From the NCBI GenBank assembly GCA_017403955.1, contig JAFRDH010000019.1, positions 215,691 to 279,690 of the forward strand: a stretch of 64,000 nucleotides of DNA, read 5' to 3'. Below, piece by piece: positions 44,907 to 52,717 of this stretch. How positions within the stretch are numbered: position 1 is the stretch's first letter; every line of letters starts with the position of its first letter. The notes under the pieces were generated by a model. It was not told where the DNA came from, did not search any database, and worked only from the letters and a program-made list of their open reading frames with translations. A program made the translations under genes and the position numbers. Origin of the DNA: Mogibacterium sp. (lineage in GTDB: Bacteria; Bacillota; Clostridia; Peptostreptococcales; Anaerovoracaceae).

Positions 44907-45401
44907 CTATTTACTTATCCTGTCAGCTATTGTTGACGCTGTATATGAGTCAGGCTTGACTTCACATTCGTAACCCATAGCGTGGACCCATCCGGTAAGA
45001 GCCTGGATCAGATCTCTTGTCTTACCATGCGGAGCATTTCCTGCGTCGATGTGTATGGAGAACGGGCAATTATCTATCAGTACACGATATTCATCATTAT
45101 CCAGTTCGTCAAGCAGGGCCTTTGCGGTTTCGAGGCTGATATAAGTTTCTGTTTCGAGTTTTTCTCTTACAACACTTATCAAGTCACGGAATTCAGTCTT
45201 GTAGAAGAAAATTCCACCGTGCCCTTTGCAGATTATGGAAATAACTGTAACGATCTTTGTTCCGGAACTATGATTTTGTGAATCTGTTCCGATCGTTATT
45301 TCCATAGGTTCCCCATAAACAGAATTCCTTTCATAAAACAGTTTCAGCTTTTCAGGAATCATGCTAAGACTCAATTTCCCATAAGTTTCAGAATTCCACA
45401 T
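44907..45401 (-). CDS. YkuK-like RNase H-fold protein (DUF458)
   Basis: 164 residues from MWNSETYGKLSL, start 45401 with AAAGGAG upstream; the longer open frame would read into the tRNA gene. It has ITIGTDSQNHSSGTKIVTVI, ETYISLETAKALLDELDND, HIDAGNAPHGKTRDLIQALT and VKPDSYTASTIADRISK, as expected of the YkuK family. Predicted RNase H-like fold; biological role not established. It is 28 nt downstream of the tRNA gene. Confidence 0.8.
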   Translation of the reverse strand: MWNSETYGKLSLSMIPEKLKLFYERNSVYGEPMEITIGTDSQNHSSGTKIVTVISIICKGHGGIFFYKTEFRDLISVVREKLETETYISLETAKALLDELDNDEYRVLIDNCPFSIHIDAGNAPHGKTRDLIQALTGWVHAMGYECEVKPDSYTASTIADRISK

Positions 45402-45429
45402 TACAGTTCTCCTTTCTTTGATTTTTTGT

Positions 45430-45506
45430 TGGTACTCCAGATAGGATTCGAACCTACACTTTATGGAATCTGAGTCCATCTCCTCTACCGGTTGGGATAC
45501 TGGAGC
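45430..45506 (-). tRNA. tRNA-like gene, anticodon CAG (Leu codon CUG), short variable loop
   Basis: Minus-strand cloverleaf of 74 nt plus encoded CCA. Acceptor GCTCCAG/CTGGAGT (7 bp if G1-U72 is accepted), D arm with GG in the loop, anticodon stem ATGGA/TCCAT with loop CTCAGAT (T33, anticodon CAG), variable loop of only 5 nt, T arm GTAGG-TTCGAAT-CCTAT, discriminator A73. Leucine tRNAs normally have a long variable arm, so this one is unusual; it may be a non-standard or decayed tRNA. Confidence 0.7.
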
Positions 45507-45536
45507 AAATCAACGCGCTATGAGTTAACAGCACAT

Positions 45537-45571
45537 AAAAAAACCACTCATCTCTGTCCTGAGACAAGTGG
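45537..45571 (-). terminator. Intrinsic terminator upstream of the tRNA
   Basis: CCACT-TGTC-TCAG-GACA-(6 nt bulge)-AGTGG, followed by TTTTTTT on the minus strand. It ends a transcript coming from about 45600-45700, where no convincing gene is visible. Confidence 0.6.
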
Positions 45572-45896
45572 CTGAAATCGCTGTAACGAATATGGCAGGC
45601 ATCTAACTCACATGCCGCACACTCTCTGCACTTGTCCCGGATCTGCACACAAAACTACGCTTCAGGTCTGAGTCCTGAGCTCTTGTGATCATATTGATTC
45701 CTTTTAGCGTGATTCCTGTATATAACATTTGTTTTCTGTTCCTCTTTTCAGGTTTTTCCTCTGAGAATATATCACACGTATAGCAGGCTGTATATTTACC
45801 CTGTGGTTTAACACTATACGTCAGTTCTTATATACAATTTACAAGTATTCTCTTTAAGACATTATCAGGGGGGGAGAAAAGCATATTGTTCCGGTA
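45572..45896. other. Gene-free 0.3-kb stretch
   Basis: Only a GTG-started minus-strand frame (from 45648) with cysteines in KCRECAACELDACH is seen, running through the terminator and tRNA; no ribosome site. It may be the tail of a lost gene. Otherwise nothing recognised. Confidence 0.4.
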
Positions 45897-47054
45897 CTAT
45901 CTGGCTGTGGAGAGTATCTCGCGATAGATCAGCCCGCCTTTCCCCGGGCAGACCTCGTTCAATGTTTCAAGAAGCAAAGTCTCCGCTTCCTCTGCCTGAT
46001 CTTCACACTGAAGTGCTTCAGGAGCCATCTTGAGCCAGAGGCAGCGCAAGGAATCGAGCAATACTCTCATCTCCGGATCAAAATTCCCGTTGCTGCCGTT
46101 TCCGGAAGTGAAGAATTCCCTGCTCTGACGGCAGGCCGTGATCTTTGTGATCAGATCAGATTTCTGCCCCGCTTCGCTTCCCGTGAACATACGCACGCAG
46201 GCAGCGACCTCTGTTGACTCCGGGAAAACGCCTGCAGCTGCATCCGCACATATCGATGCTGCTTCGTGAAATCCATATTTACGGTAAACCTTCTCAAGTT
46301 TTGATGGCACACCGGCACACTGCACCAGGAAGCGGTAAAGCTTCTCGACATATGATTTTCCGTAACTTCGGTTATACTCTTTGCGCCTCAGAGTGACGAA
46401 TTCGTCCAGAGTCTGGTCTGACACCCTGATCATATGCGCACCTGCCTGTGCAGAAAAATCCGGCTGCATTATCAGGTCAACGAACGAGTCGATATCCGCC
46501 TGAGCAGCATTTCGAAGCGCCCGGTCATATATATGCAGAGCCTCCACACTCTGCTCTATCGGAATACCTGCATCCATTCTTACTTTGACAATATTCATGA
46601 CCGTCAGATCTTCCTCGGTAAAGACCTCACTGCGCTTCTTCTTTGCAGCGGTTACCAGTCCTGCCTGCGAAAGCATGTCTATCTGGTCCTTCGTAAGTCC
46701 GGACATCCGTGCGGCATCTTCTTTTGAGAAAATCGTAGGATCCGTCTTGTCGTCTACTTTATGGATAGCATCAAGAAGCGCCATCTCAGGCGGACGCTTG
46801 AGTTTATCCGTTTCAATAAGATCACGAATCACACTAAGCGGATAGTATCTTTCCTTCTGCAGCATACGGATCAAATTGACCGTTTCGATGCAGGACGGAT
46901 CATACCAGGACATATTCTTTCCGGTCTTCATCACAGGTCTGATCAGGCCCACCCTGATATAGTACTTCAGTGTCGTGACATTTGTATCTGTCTGCTTAGC
47001 CAGTTCCCCTATCTTTATCAATCCTTCTGTTGATACCCGGCTGTCATCCTTCAT
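45897..47054 (-). CDS. MerR-family regulator with two HTH-like domains
   Basis: 385-residue regulator. N-terminal MerR winged helix (LIKIGELAKQTDTNVTTLKY, YIRVGLIRP, YDPSCIETVNLIRMLQKERY) followed by a second MerR-like segment (~115-185: FSKEDAARMSGLTKDQIDML, EEDLTVMNIVKVRMDAGIPI) and a long helical C-terminal effector region. AGGAGG precedes the start. It is the last gene of the transketolase/SCP2/ADH series (66 nt after the ADH stop, with a stem-loop at 47077-47108 between them), so it probably controls that operon through the inverted repeat at 51074-51109. Confidence 0.82.
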   Translation of the reverse strand: MKDDSRVSTEGLIKIGELAKQTDTNVTTLKYYIRVGLIRPVMKTGKNMSWYDPSCIETVNLIRMLQKERYYPLSVIRDLIETDKLKRPPEMALLDAIHKVDDKTDPTIFSKEDAARMSGLTKDQIDMLSQAGLVTAAKKKRSEVFTEEDLTVMNIVKVRMDAGIPIEQSVEALHIYDRALRNAAQADIDSFVDLIMQPDFSAQAGAHMIRVSDQTLDEFVTLRRKEYNRSYGKSYVEKLYRFLVQCAGVPSKLEKVYRKYGFHEAASICADAAAGVFPESTEVAACVRMFTGSEAGQKSDLITKITACRQSREFFTSGNGSNGNFDPEMRVLLDSLRCLWLKMAPEALQCEDQAEEAETLLLETLNEVCPGKGGLIYREILSTAR

Positions 47055-47119
47055 TGAATATCCTCCTCAGTGCAATGGAGAGCGGCCCATACATGAAGGA
47101 CCGCTCCCCGTAAAGTTTC

Positions 47120-48331
47120 TTATTGACAGTCTATCACAATTTTGATCACGTCAGGCGGATTTTTCAGCGCCAGTTCCAGCGCTTCCTTGTAATCATCCAG
47201 CTTGAAATGATGAGTTACGAACCCTTCGACGCTGTATTTACCATCCCGTATCCATTCCTGGACAAGATCGAATGTGTAAAGCTTTCTGCCTTCCCATTCT
47301 TCCATTCCATGTGCATCGACTCCTACCAGATGGAGCTCCTGCCACCATACAGGGGTCTCGTCGAAATTGATCGGGCGCATATGATGACCGATTTTGACCA
47401 AAGTTCCTCTGGCCTTCAGAAGCCTGACGCCTGTCGTATTCGACCAGTCTCCACCGATACAGTCATAGATCCTGTCAAAACCGCCGAAAAAGTATTTGTT
47501 ACCCCTCATACCTGTATATACTTCGCTTCCGCCTGTCGCTTCGGATGCAGCTTCATAGATTTCGCCTTTAAGTACATGATCCGCACCGAGCTTCAGCGCA
47601 AATTCCTGCTTTGACTGGACCCGTTCAAGTACCCAGACCTCACAGTCAGGTTCAACGACCTTGATAGCCTGCACGATACCGAGGCCAATCGTCCCGCATC
47701 CCATGACCAGGATCTTTTCGCCATTTTTCGGAGGAGCGCACAATACTGCATGGACGGATACACATGAAGGCTCTATCATGACCGCCTGCTCATCGGTAAT
47801 TTCATCATAAACATGCGCAAGTCCTTTTGCGGGATAAATGAAGGAATCACTCCATCCTGCGCCTGTCATCAGTTCTCCGTAAGGTGAAGGCGTCCCGAAA
47901 TTAGTGCAGAAATTATAGTCTCCGCTTTCGCAGTACGCGCAGCGTTTGCGGATGCCCTTGGTGTCACATCCTGCCATGTAAGCGCGGATAGTAACACGGT
48001 CGCCGATCTTGAAGTCAGTTACACCGCTTCCCACTTCTGTTACCACGCCGACATTTTCATGTCCGAGAAAAGTTCTCTGGGTGCCCGGTATCGGTTCAAG
48101 CGCTGATGTCAGACCTGTCGTCGCTTTGTAAAAACTGATATCCGTACCGCACAGACCGCATGCAATATTACGGACTCTTACCCAGTCATCCGCAGGAAGC
48201 GACGGTTCAGGAAGACCGGTCTCATATTTCACGGCGTTCAGTTTGGTAGACAGCAGCTTTTTCGCATGGCCCGCGGCGGCCTTTGTCGCAAGGATCCGCG
48301 GTATATCCCTATCAAAAAATACTGTTTTCAT
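47120..48331 (-). CDS. Zinc-dependent medium-chain alcohol dehydrogenase
   Basis: 403 residues. Catalytic zinc ligands in ACGLCGTDISFYK and FLGHENVGVVTEVGSG, structural zinc cysteines in AGCDTKGIRKRCAYCESGDY, and the coenzyme fold KILVMGCGTIGLGIVQAIKV with Glu in LERVQ after beta 2 pointing to NAD(H). It is longer than common forms (~350) owing to extra loops such as FFGGFDRIYDCIGGDW. Starts after CGGAGGGAG, 13 nt behind the SCP2-like gene. Candidate roles: polyol or sugar alcohol dehydrogenase, or a 20-alpha-hydroxysteroid dehydrogenase type enzyme by analogy with desC; the sequence alone does not decide. Confidence 0.85.
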   Translation of the reverse strand: MKTVFFDRDIPRILATKAAAGHAKKLLSTKLNAVKYETGLPEPSLPADDWVRVRNIACGLCGTDISFYKATTGLTSALEPIPGTQRTFLGHENVGVVTEVGSGVTDFKIGDRVTIRAYMAGCDTKGIRKRCAYCESGDYNFCTNFGTPSPYGELMTGAGWSDSFIYPAKGLAHVYDEITDEQAVMIEPSCVSVHAVLCAPPKNGEKILVMGCGTIGLGIVQAIKVVEPDCEVWVLERVQSKQEFALKLGADHVLKGEIYEAASEATGGSEVYTGMRGNKYFFGGFDRIYDCIGGDWSNTTGVRLLKARGTLVKIGHHMRPINFDETPVWWQELHLVGVDAHGMEEWEGRKLYTFDLVQEWIRDGKYSVEGFVTHHFKLDDYKEALELALKNPPDVIKIVIDCQ

Positions 48332-48344
48332 ATCTCCCTCCGTA

Positions 48345-49133
48345 TCAGGTCAGCATATCCTGCAGAATAGCCATATAGTCGTTCAGATACAATGCATATT
48401 CAGGACTTCCTACAGTCTCAACATAGTGCTTTTCCGCAGCTTCTACAAACTCCACTTCCTTGCCGAGCACCTTAAGAGCGCCGTCAAGTGAATAGAAATG
48501 GAAGAGCACGAATGGCGTACGGCGTTTATACACACCATGTCCGGATTTGGATTTTCCGGCTTTGATCCTCAGATAGCAGGCGATATACGCCGGGATATCG
48601 TTATGATCCACTGTGAACTGGTAGATCCGGTCAGGTTGTCTTTCGCAGAATTCCCGCATATCCGGATCTCCGAGCTTGTTGTACTGGCTCAGCGCTCTTG
48701 TGATCATGTAAAGCGAGCATTTTACCTTAAGCGCTTTTTCGCCTTCATCCTTGAGCTTGTCGTTAGGTTTTGTCATGATCATAAGCCCGAGCAGAAGCTG
48801 AAGGATCTTAGGAAGGACTCTGAGGTCTCCTTTGATACCGGGCATCGCAAGTCCGCCCTTGAACAATTTGAGCATTTTGCTGACAGAAGAGAACGTCAGA
48901 GTCAGATCAGGTTTTTCTGCCGGACCTTGAACGACAGTTAGCTTCCCATTATCAAAAATCATGTGACAACACAGCAGTTCGCCGTCATTTTTGGCGCCGA
49001 ACTGGACTACACCTGAGAATTTGAAAAACTTCTTTTTCAGGTTGTAATCATCATCCAGCAGGACCTGCATTGTCGGAAAAGCCGCATTAAAGAATAATTT
49101 TGCAGCCATTAATTCCTGTGAGGTTGCAGCCAT
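48345..49133 (-). CDS. SCP2-like sterol/lipid-binding domain protein
   Basis: 262 residues, N-terminal half resembling sterol carrier protein 2: GVVQFGAKNDGELLCCHMIF, DNGKLTVVQGPAEKPDLTLT, VSKMLKLFKGGLAMPGIKGD. The C-terminal half (REFCERQPDRIYQFTVDHND, HYVETVGSPEYALYLNDYM) is helical and not recognised. SCP2 domains bind hydrophobic ligands such as sterols and acyl-CoA. Its place inside the transketolase/ADH operon (12 nt behind tktC-like, 13 nt before ADH; strong AGGAGGTGATCAC site) suggests that the pathway substrate is hydrophobic. Confidence 0.7.
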   Translation of the reverse strand: MAATSQELMAAKLFFNAAFPTMQVLLDDDYNLKKKFFKFSGVVQFGAKNDGELLCCHMIFDNGKLTVVQGPAEKPDLTLTFSSVSKMLKLFKGGLAMPGIKGDLRVLPKILQLLLGLMIMTKPNDKLKDEGEKALKVKCSLYMITRALSQYNKLGDPDMREFCERQPDRIYQFTVDHNDIPAYIACYLRIKAGKSKSGHGVYKRRTPFVLFHFYSLDGALKVLGKEVEFVEAAEKHYVETVGSPEYALYLNDYMAILQDMLT

Positions 49134-49145
49134 GTGATCACCTCC

Positions 49146-50159
49146 TTATTCATCTTCCCAGCTCTCATCCTCTTCAAATTCGAGGCCCATCATCTCGCGG
49201 ACCTTGTCCACGATGCCGTTTGCATCAAATCCATAGTAAGCATACAGGTCCTCTGCATATCCGATTTCGGAGAAGACATCCTGCATACCATGCTTTCTGA
49301 ATACACAGCCTTTTCCGGATTCAGCGATCACAGAACCGACTGCATCTCCAAGTCCGCCGTATATATTATGTTCCTCGATCGTGAGGATCCTTCTGGTCTC
49401 AAGAACCGCCTTTACGATCGCTTCACGGTCTATCGGTTTGATCGTATGCATGTTGATGACTCTGACACTGAGGCCGTCAGTCTCTGCAAGTGTCTTTGCT
49501 GCATTCATTGCCTGAAGAACAGCGATACCGCAGCAGATGATGGTAAAATCAGTGCCCTCTCTCATGGTGATCGCTTTGCCGATCTCATACTCATAGTCCG
49601 GGCTTTCATAGCATGGCGGCTCGAAGCCTCTGCCGATACGTACATATACCGGTCCCGGAATATCGATACAGGCCTGTACAGCTCTGCTTGTTTCGATTCC
49701 GTCTGCAGGGCAGATGACCGTCATGTTCGGGATAGCACGCATGATCGCAAAGTCCTCGGTGCAGTGATGTGTCGTTCCGGCATGTCCGAAAGAAATACCG
49801 GCATGTGTTGCGATGATCTTGACCGGCAGATTCTGGTAAGCGATGTCAGTCCTGACCTGCTCTCCTGCACGCATTGTTGCAAAAATCGCCATAGTAGAGA
49901 CAAACGGGATAAGTCCGGCTTTGGCAAGTCCGGCAGCAATACCCATCATGTTCTGTTCCGCGATACCGACATTGTAGAAACGTTCAGGATATTTGTCTGC
50001 GAAAAACTTGATAGCGGTCGTTTTCTCCAGGTCAGCCGTCATGCCAACGATCTTATCGTTAGTTTCCGCAAGGTGGGCAAGTGTACGTCCATAGATCTCT
50101 CTTGCCGTCATGGTCGCGCCGTCATAGGCGGTCCAGTTTGTTCCGGTAATAACTGCCAT
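49146..50159 (-). CDS. Transketolase, C-terminal subunit (split type)
   Basis: 337 residues: pyrimidine-binding domain with GMTADLEKTTAIKFFADKYP, NVGIAEQNMMGIAAGLAKAG (catalytic Glu), and the C-terminal transketolase domain VRVINMHTIKPIDREAIVKA, LTIEEHNIYGGLGDAVGSVI. It forms the second half of a heteromeric transketolase with the product of 50161-50997, one nt away. Split transketolases transfer two-carbon ketol units; the DesB subunit of steroid-17,20-desmolase is of the same type. GGGAGG upstream. Confidence 0.88.
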   Translation of the reverse strand: MAVITGTNWTAYDGATMTAREIYGRTLAHLAETNDKIVGMTADLEKTTAIKFFADKYPERFYNVGIAEQNMMGIAAGLAKAGLIPFVSTMAIFATMRAGEQVRTDIAYQNLPVKIIATHAGISFGHAGTTHHCTEDFAIMRAIPNMTVICPADGIETSRAVQACIDIPGPVYVRIGRGFEPPCYESPDYEYEIGKAITMREGTDFTIICCGIAVLQAMNAAKTLAETDGLSVRVINMHTIKPIDREAIVKAVLETRRILTIEEHNIYGGLGDAVGSVIAESGKGCVFRKHGMQDVFSEIGYAEDLYAYYGFDANGIVDKVREMMGLEFEEDESWEDE

Positions 50160-50160
50160 C

Positions 50161-50997
50161 CTACTCGCCTCCCTTCATGATCTCTTCCTTTGCTTTCTCA
50201 CAAATCGCGGAGTCAGCGGAAGCATAGTGATACATTACCTTATCCTCCATGAAACTTACGCCTTTTCCCTTGATGGTATTAGCAAGGATCAATGTCGGTA
50301 CATCTGTTGCTTTCCATGCTGTTGTCAGCGCATCATCAACTGCATCCAGGTCATTGCCGTCGATATCAATGACATTCCAGCCAAATGATTTCCACTTGTC
50401 TGCAAATGGTTCAAGTGCCATTACCTGCTCGGTCGTTCCGTCGATCATGAATTTGTTACGGTCCACGATGCCGATCACATTTCCGAGTTTAAAATGAGCG
50501 GCGGACATAGCTGCTTCCCAGATGCTTCCTTCGCAGCATTCTCCGTCGCCCATCAGGCAAACTGTTTTATAATCTTTATTCAGACGTTTAGCCGCCAGTC
50601 CGAAGCCGACTGCCATAGAAAGGCCGTGTCCGAGACTTCCTGCAGAAGCATCGCAGCCTTTGATCTTCTTGCTGTCCGGATGCATAGCAAACGGACTTCT
50701 GAAGTGATTGAATGATTTCAGTTCCTCCTCAGGGAAATAACCTCTCTTAGCCAGAGCAGGGATATAGCCTGCTGCAGCGTGGCCTTTTGACAATATAAAA
50801 CGGTCTCTGTCTTCCATGTCCGGATCCTTCGGATCAATGTTCAGATGTTTGAAATACAGCATTGTCAGGATCTCAACAATGCTAAGCGAGCCTCCTACGT
50901 GAGCGCCACCGGACCAGAGCATCACATCGATGATAGTCATGCGGAGCTCTTTGGCAATTTGCGCATATTTCCGCTTTTCTTCTGCTGTGAGTGCCAT
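50161..50997 (-). CDS. Transketolase, N-terminal subunit (split type)
   Basis: 278 residues with the thiamine-diphosphate-binding half: LRMTIIDVMLWSGGAHVGGS, ILSKGHAAAGYIPALAKRG, GSLGHGLSMAVGFGLAAKR, and GDGECCEGSIWEAAMSAAHF followed by NVIGIVDRNKFMIDG (GDG-N28-N motif). First gene of the operon, starting after AAGGAGGG and behind a strong promoter overlapped by an inverted repeat. The same type of subunit is DesA in steroid desmolase and also occurs in ordinary pentose or polyol pathways. Confidence 0.88.
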   Translation of the reverse strand: MALTAEEKRKYAQIAKELRMTIIDVMLWSGGAHVGGSLSIVEILTMLYFKHLNIDPKDPDMEDRDRFILSKGHAAAGYIPALAKRGYFPEEELKSFNHFRSPFAMHPDSKKIKGCDASAGSLGHGLSMAVGFGLAAKRLNKDYKTVCLMGDGECCEGSIWEAAMSAAHFKLGNVIGIVDRNKFMIDGTTEQVMALEPFADKWKSFGWNVIDIDGNDLDAVDDALTTAWKATDVPTLILANTIKGKGVSFMEDKVMYHYASADSAICEKAKEEIMKGGE

Positions 50998-51067
50998 TGT
51001 TTTCCCTCCTTTTCTGAAATATTGAAATCTGAAAAATAGATAGTTCTACTCTCTACTTTCTGCTTTT

Positions 51068-51109
51068 ATAATAGTTTTATCTTGTACTTTTGTCAATACA
51101 AGATAAAAC
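51068..51109 (-). promoter_or_regulatory. Transketolase operon promoter with 13-bp inverted repeat
   Basis: Minus-strand TTGACA (51091-51096), a 17-nt spacer and TATTAT (51068-51073). GTTTTATCTTGTA (51074-51086) and its exact complement (51097-51109) flank the -35 box with a 10-nt centre. One arm fills the spacer, so a bound regulator, probably the MerR-type protein of the operon, would act directly on polymerase. Confidence 0.8.
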
Positions 51110-51135
51110 CGGTGCCACCCTATAAGTGACACCGG
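51105..51135 (-). terminator. Terminator of the ohrR-gpx-flavodoxin transcript
   Basis: CCGGTG-T-CAC ... GTG-G-CACCGG stem on the minus strand (arms 51109-51114 and 51130-51135 outermost), followed by TTTTA, which is also part of the operator arm of the next operon. The stem sequence resembles the CCGGTGACAC part of the stop-abutting repeats. Confidence 0.65.
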
Positions 51136-51186
51136 CGCGACAATAAAATCCTATAAATATTGTTATCTGGGCCTTTTATTTTAACG

Positions 51187-51597
51187 CTATTTTATAATTG
51201 TTTTGGCGAATTCTGCTGCTGCCTTAAGATCATTCTCATCAGGTTTTCCTTTGTGGATGCCCTTGAATTCACCCTTGCAGTGGAATTCACGTTTATCCAT
51301 CGGGATACCGGCTTTGTCTGCTTCTGCCTTGACCTTTTTGTATGTGGAATTCAGCATAGCTGCCGATCCGAAATTAACGATTTTTCCAACCATATTCTTG
51401 TCAAGTGAGGCAACGAATTCGCGCACCTCAGGATCGATGCTGAATGCGTAATATGAATTCCCGAGGAAAAGTATGTCTACCGGCTCAGTTACAGGTGTGC
51501 TGATCGGAAGCGCTTCTGCACCGACAGCATCAGCCACTGCTTCAGCAAGCCTTTTGGTATTACCGGTCTTGGTATAATATCTGACTGCGATTTTCAT
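51187..51597 (-). CDS. Flavodoxin
   Basis: FMN electron carrier of 136 residues. The phosphate-binding loop is RYYTKTGNTKRLAEAVADA, followed by LFLGNSYYAFSIDPEVREFV and VNFGSAAMLNSTYKKVKAEA. Last gene of the ohrR-gpx operon (8 nt after gpx), which suggests a role as electron donor under peroxide stress or for the oxidoreductases of the cell. Confidence 0.85.
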   Translation of the reverse strand: MKIAVRYYTKTGNTKRLAEAVADAVGAEALPISTPVTEPVDILFLGNSYYAFSIDPEVREFVASLDKNMVGKIVNFGSAAMLNSTYKKVKAEADKAGIPMDKREFHCKGEFKGIHKGKPDENDLKAAAEFAKTIIK

Positions 51598-51605
51598 AAG
51601 TCTCC

Positions 51606-52151
51606 TTACAGTGCTGCCTCAACAGCCATTTTGACGTCTTCCATATCTACAGTAGGCTCGAATCTTGCGATAACGATTCCTTCACGGTTTACAAGGAACT
51701 TAGTGAAGTTCCAGCCGATATAAGTCTTGTCGCCATACTTCTTATTGTTTGCTGCTGCAAACTTATTGAGTGCTGCGTTCTTAAGGCCTTTTCCGAAACC
51801 TTCAAACGGCTTCTCAGATGCGAGATATGCAAACAGTGGATCTGCGGTCTCTCCATTGACATCGATCTTAGCAAACTGAGGGAATTCTGTTCCGAACTTG
51901 AGAGTGCAGAACTCATGGATCTCGTCATCGGATTCAGGTGCCTGGTTTGCAAACTGGTTGCACGGGAAGTCGAGGATCTCAAAGCCCTTATCTCTCATTT
52001 CCTTATACATAGCCTCAAGTGGTTCATAGTGTGGTGTGAATCCGCAGCCGGTAGCTGTATTAACGATGAGCAGTACCTTTCCTTCATAATCCTTCAGGCT
52101 GACATCATTTCCTTTTCTGTCCTTTACTACAAAGTCATAAACTGTTTTCAT
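51606..52151 (-). CDS. Glutathione peroxidase family protein (Cys type)
   Basis: Thiol peroxidase of 181 residues: IVNTATGCGFTPHYEPLEAM holds the peroxidatic Cys (in place of selenocysteine), LDFPCNQFANQAPESDDEI the Gln-containing block and KFGTEFPQFAKIDVNGETA plus IGWNFTKFLVNREG the Trp block. In Firmicutes such enzymes usually use thioredoxin. Its start overlaps the ohrR stop by 4 nt, so peroxide-responsive expression is expected. Confidence 0.92.
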   Translation of the reverse strand: MKTVYDFVVKDRKGNDVSLKDYEGKVLLIVNTATGCGFTPHYEPLEAMYKEMRDKGFEILDFPCNQFANQAPESDDEIHEFCTLKFGTEFPQFAKIDVNGETADPLFAYLASEKPFEGFGKGLKNAALNKFAAANNKKYGDKTYIGWNFTKFLVNREGIVIARFEPTVDMEDVKMAVEAAL

Positions 52152-52612
52152 TTCGTAACTCCTTTCGTGTTGCCGTTCTTCTGGTTATTCAGTAATTCAT
52201 ACAGTAGTTCATATAATTGTTTTGCCTTTTCAACAGGCAGATCGATGCAGCTTCCAACCTTCTCAGGTATTTCTCTGGCCTGCTCCTGCAGTTCTCTTCC
52301 TTTCTGTGTGAGAGATATGATCACAACACGGTCATCGTCTTTGCTGCGGGTCCTCTCTATGTATCCGCTCTGCTCCATTTTCTTGAGCATCGGCGAGAGT
52401 GTGCCATTGTCCAGCATAAGTTTGCTGCCGATCTCGCTGACCGATATCCCATCCTTCTCCCAGAGAACCAGGAATGTGATGTATTGTGTATAAGTCAGCC
52501 CCAGAGGCTTGAGCAATGGGGTATAGAGTGCTGTCACACTTCTTGCAGCCGCGTACAGCGGGAAGCAGAGTTGATTGTCCAGTCTCATGATCTCGTTATA
52601 ATCGTATTCCAT
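52148..52612 (-). CDS. ohrR: OhrR-type MarR regulator
   Basis: 154-residue winged-helix repressor. MRLDNQLCFPLYAAARSVTA carries the reactive Cys typical of OhrR near residue 16-17, and the DNA-binding core is ISVSEIGSKLMLDNGTLSPM with wing RSKDDDRVVIISLTQKGREL. Oxidation by organic hydroperoxides would release it from the palindromes just upstream of its own gene, inducing ohrR, gpx and the flavodoxin gene. Assigned from the Cys motif and context. Confidence 0.85.
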   Translation of the reverse strand: MEYDYNEIMRLDNQLCFPLYAAARSVTALYTPLLKPLGLTYTQYITFLVLWEKDGISVSEIGSKLMLDNGTLSPMLKKMEQSGYIERTRSKDDDRVVIISLTQKGRELQEQAREIPEKVGSCIDLPVEKAKQLYELLYELLNNQKNGNTKGVTK

Positions 52613-52628
52613 ACGTCCTCCCGAATTT

Positions 52629-52674
52629 ATATTTGATGCAAATATGTTTTATCAAATATATTTGTGCCTGTCAA
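52629..52674 (-). promoter_or_regulatory. OhrR promoter and palindromic operators
   Basis: Palindromes ATATTTG-ATG-CAAATAT (52629-52645) and CAAATATATTTG (52653-52664) lie downstream of TTGACA (minus strand, 52669-52674). TAAAAC at 52646-52651 with a 17-nt spacer is the likely -10. The operators thus cover the promoter. Confidence 0.7.
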
Positions 52675-52717
52675 GTGTTTTCGGGAATAATTCGAAGAAA
52701 AATATTGAATCGTTGTT

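Noticed and set aside
49134-50180. Plus-strand open frame of 348 codons
   Set aside because: Exact antisense of the transketolase C-terminal subunit, which has clear motifs; the antisense frame is a codon-bias shadow.
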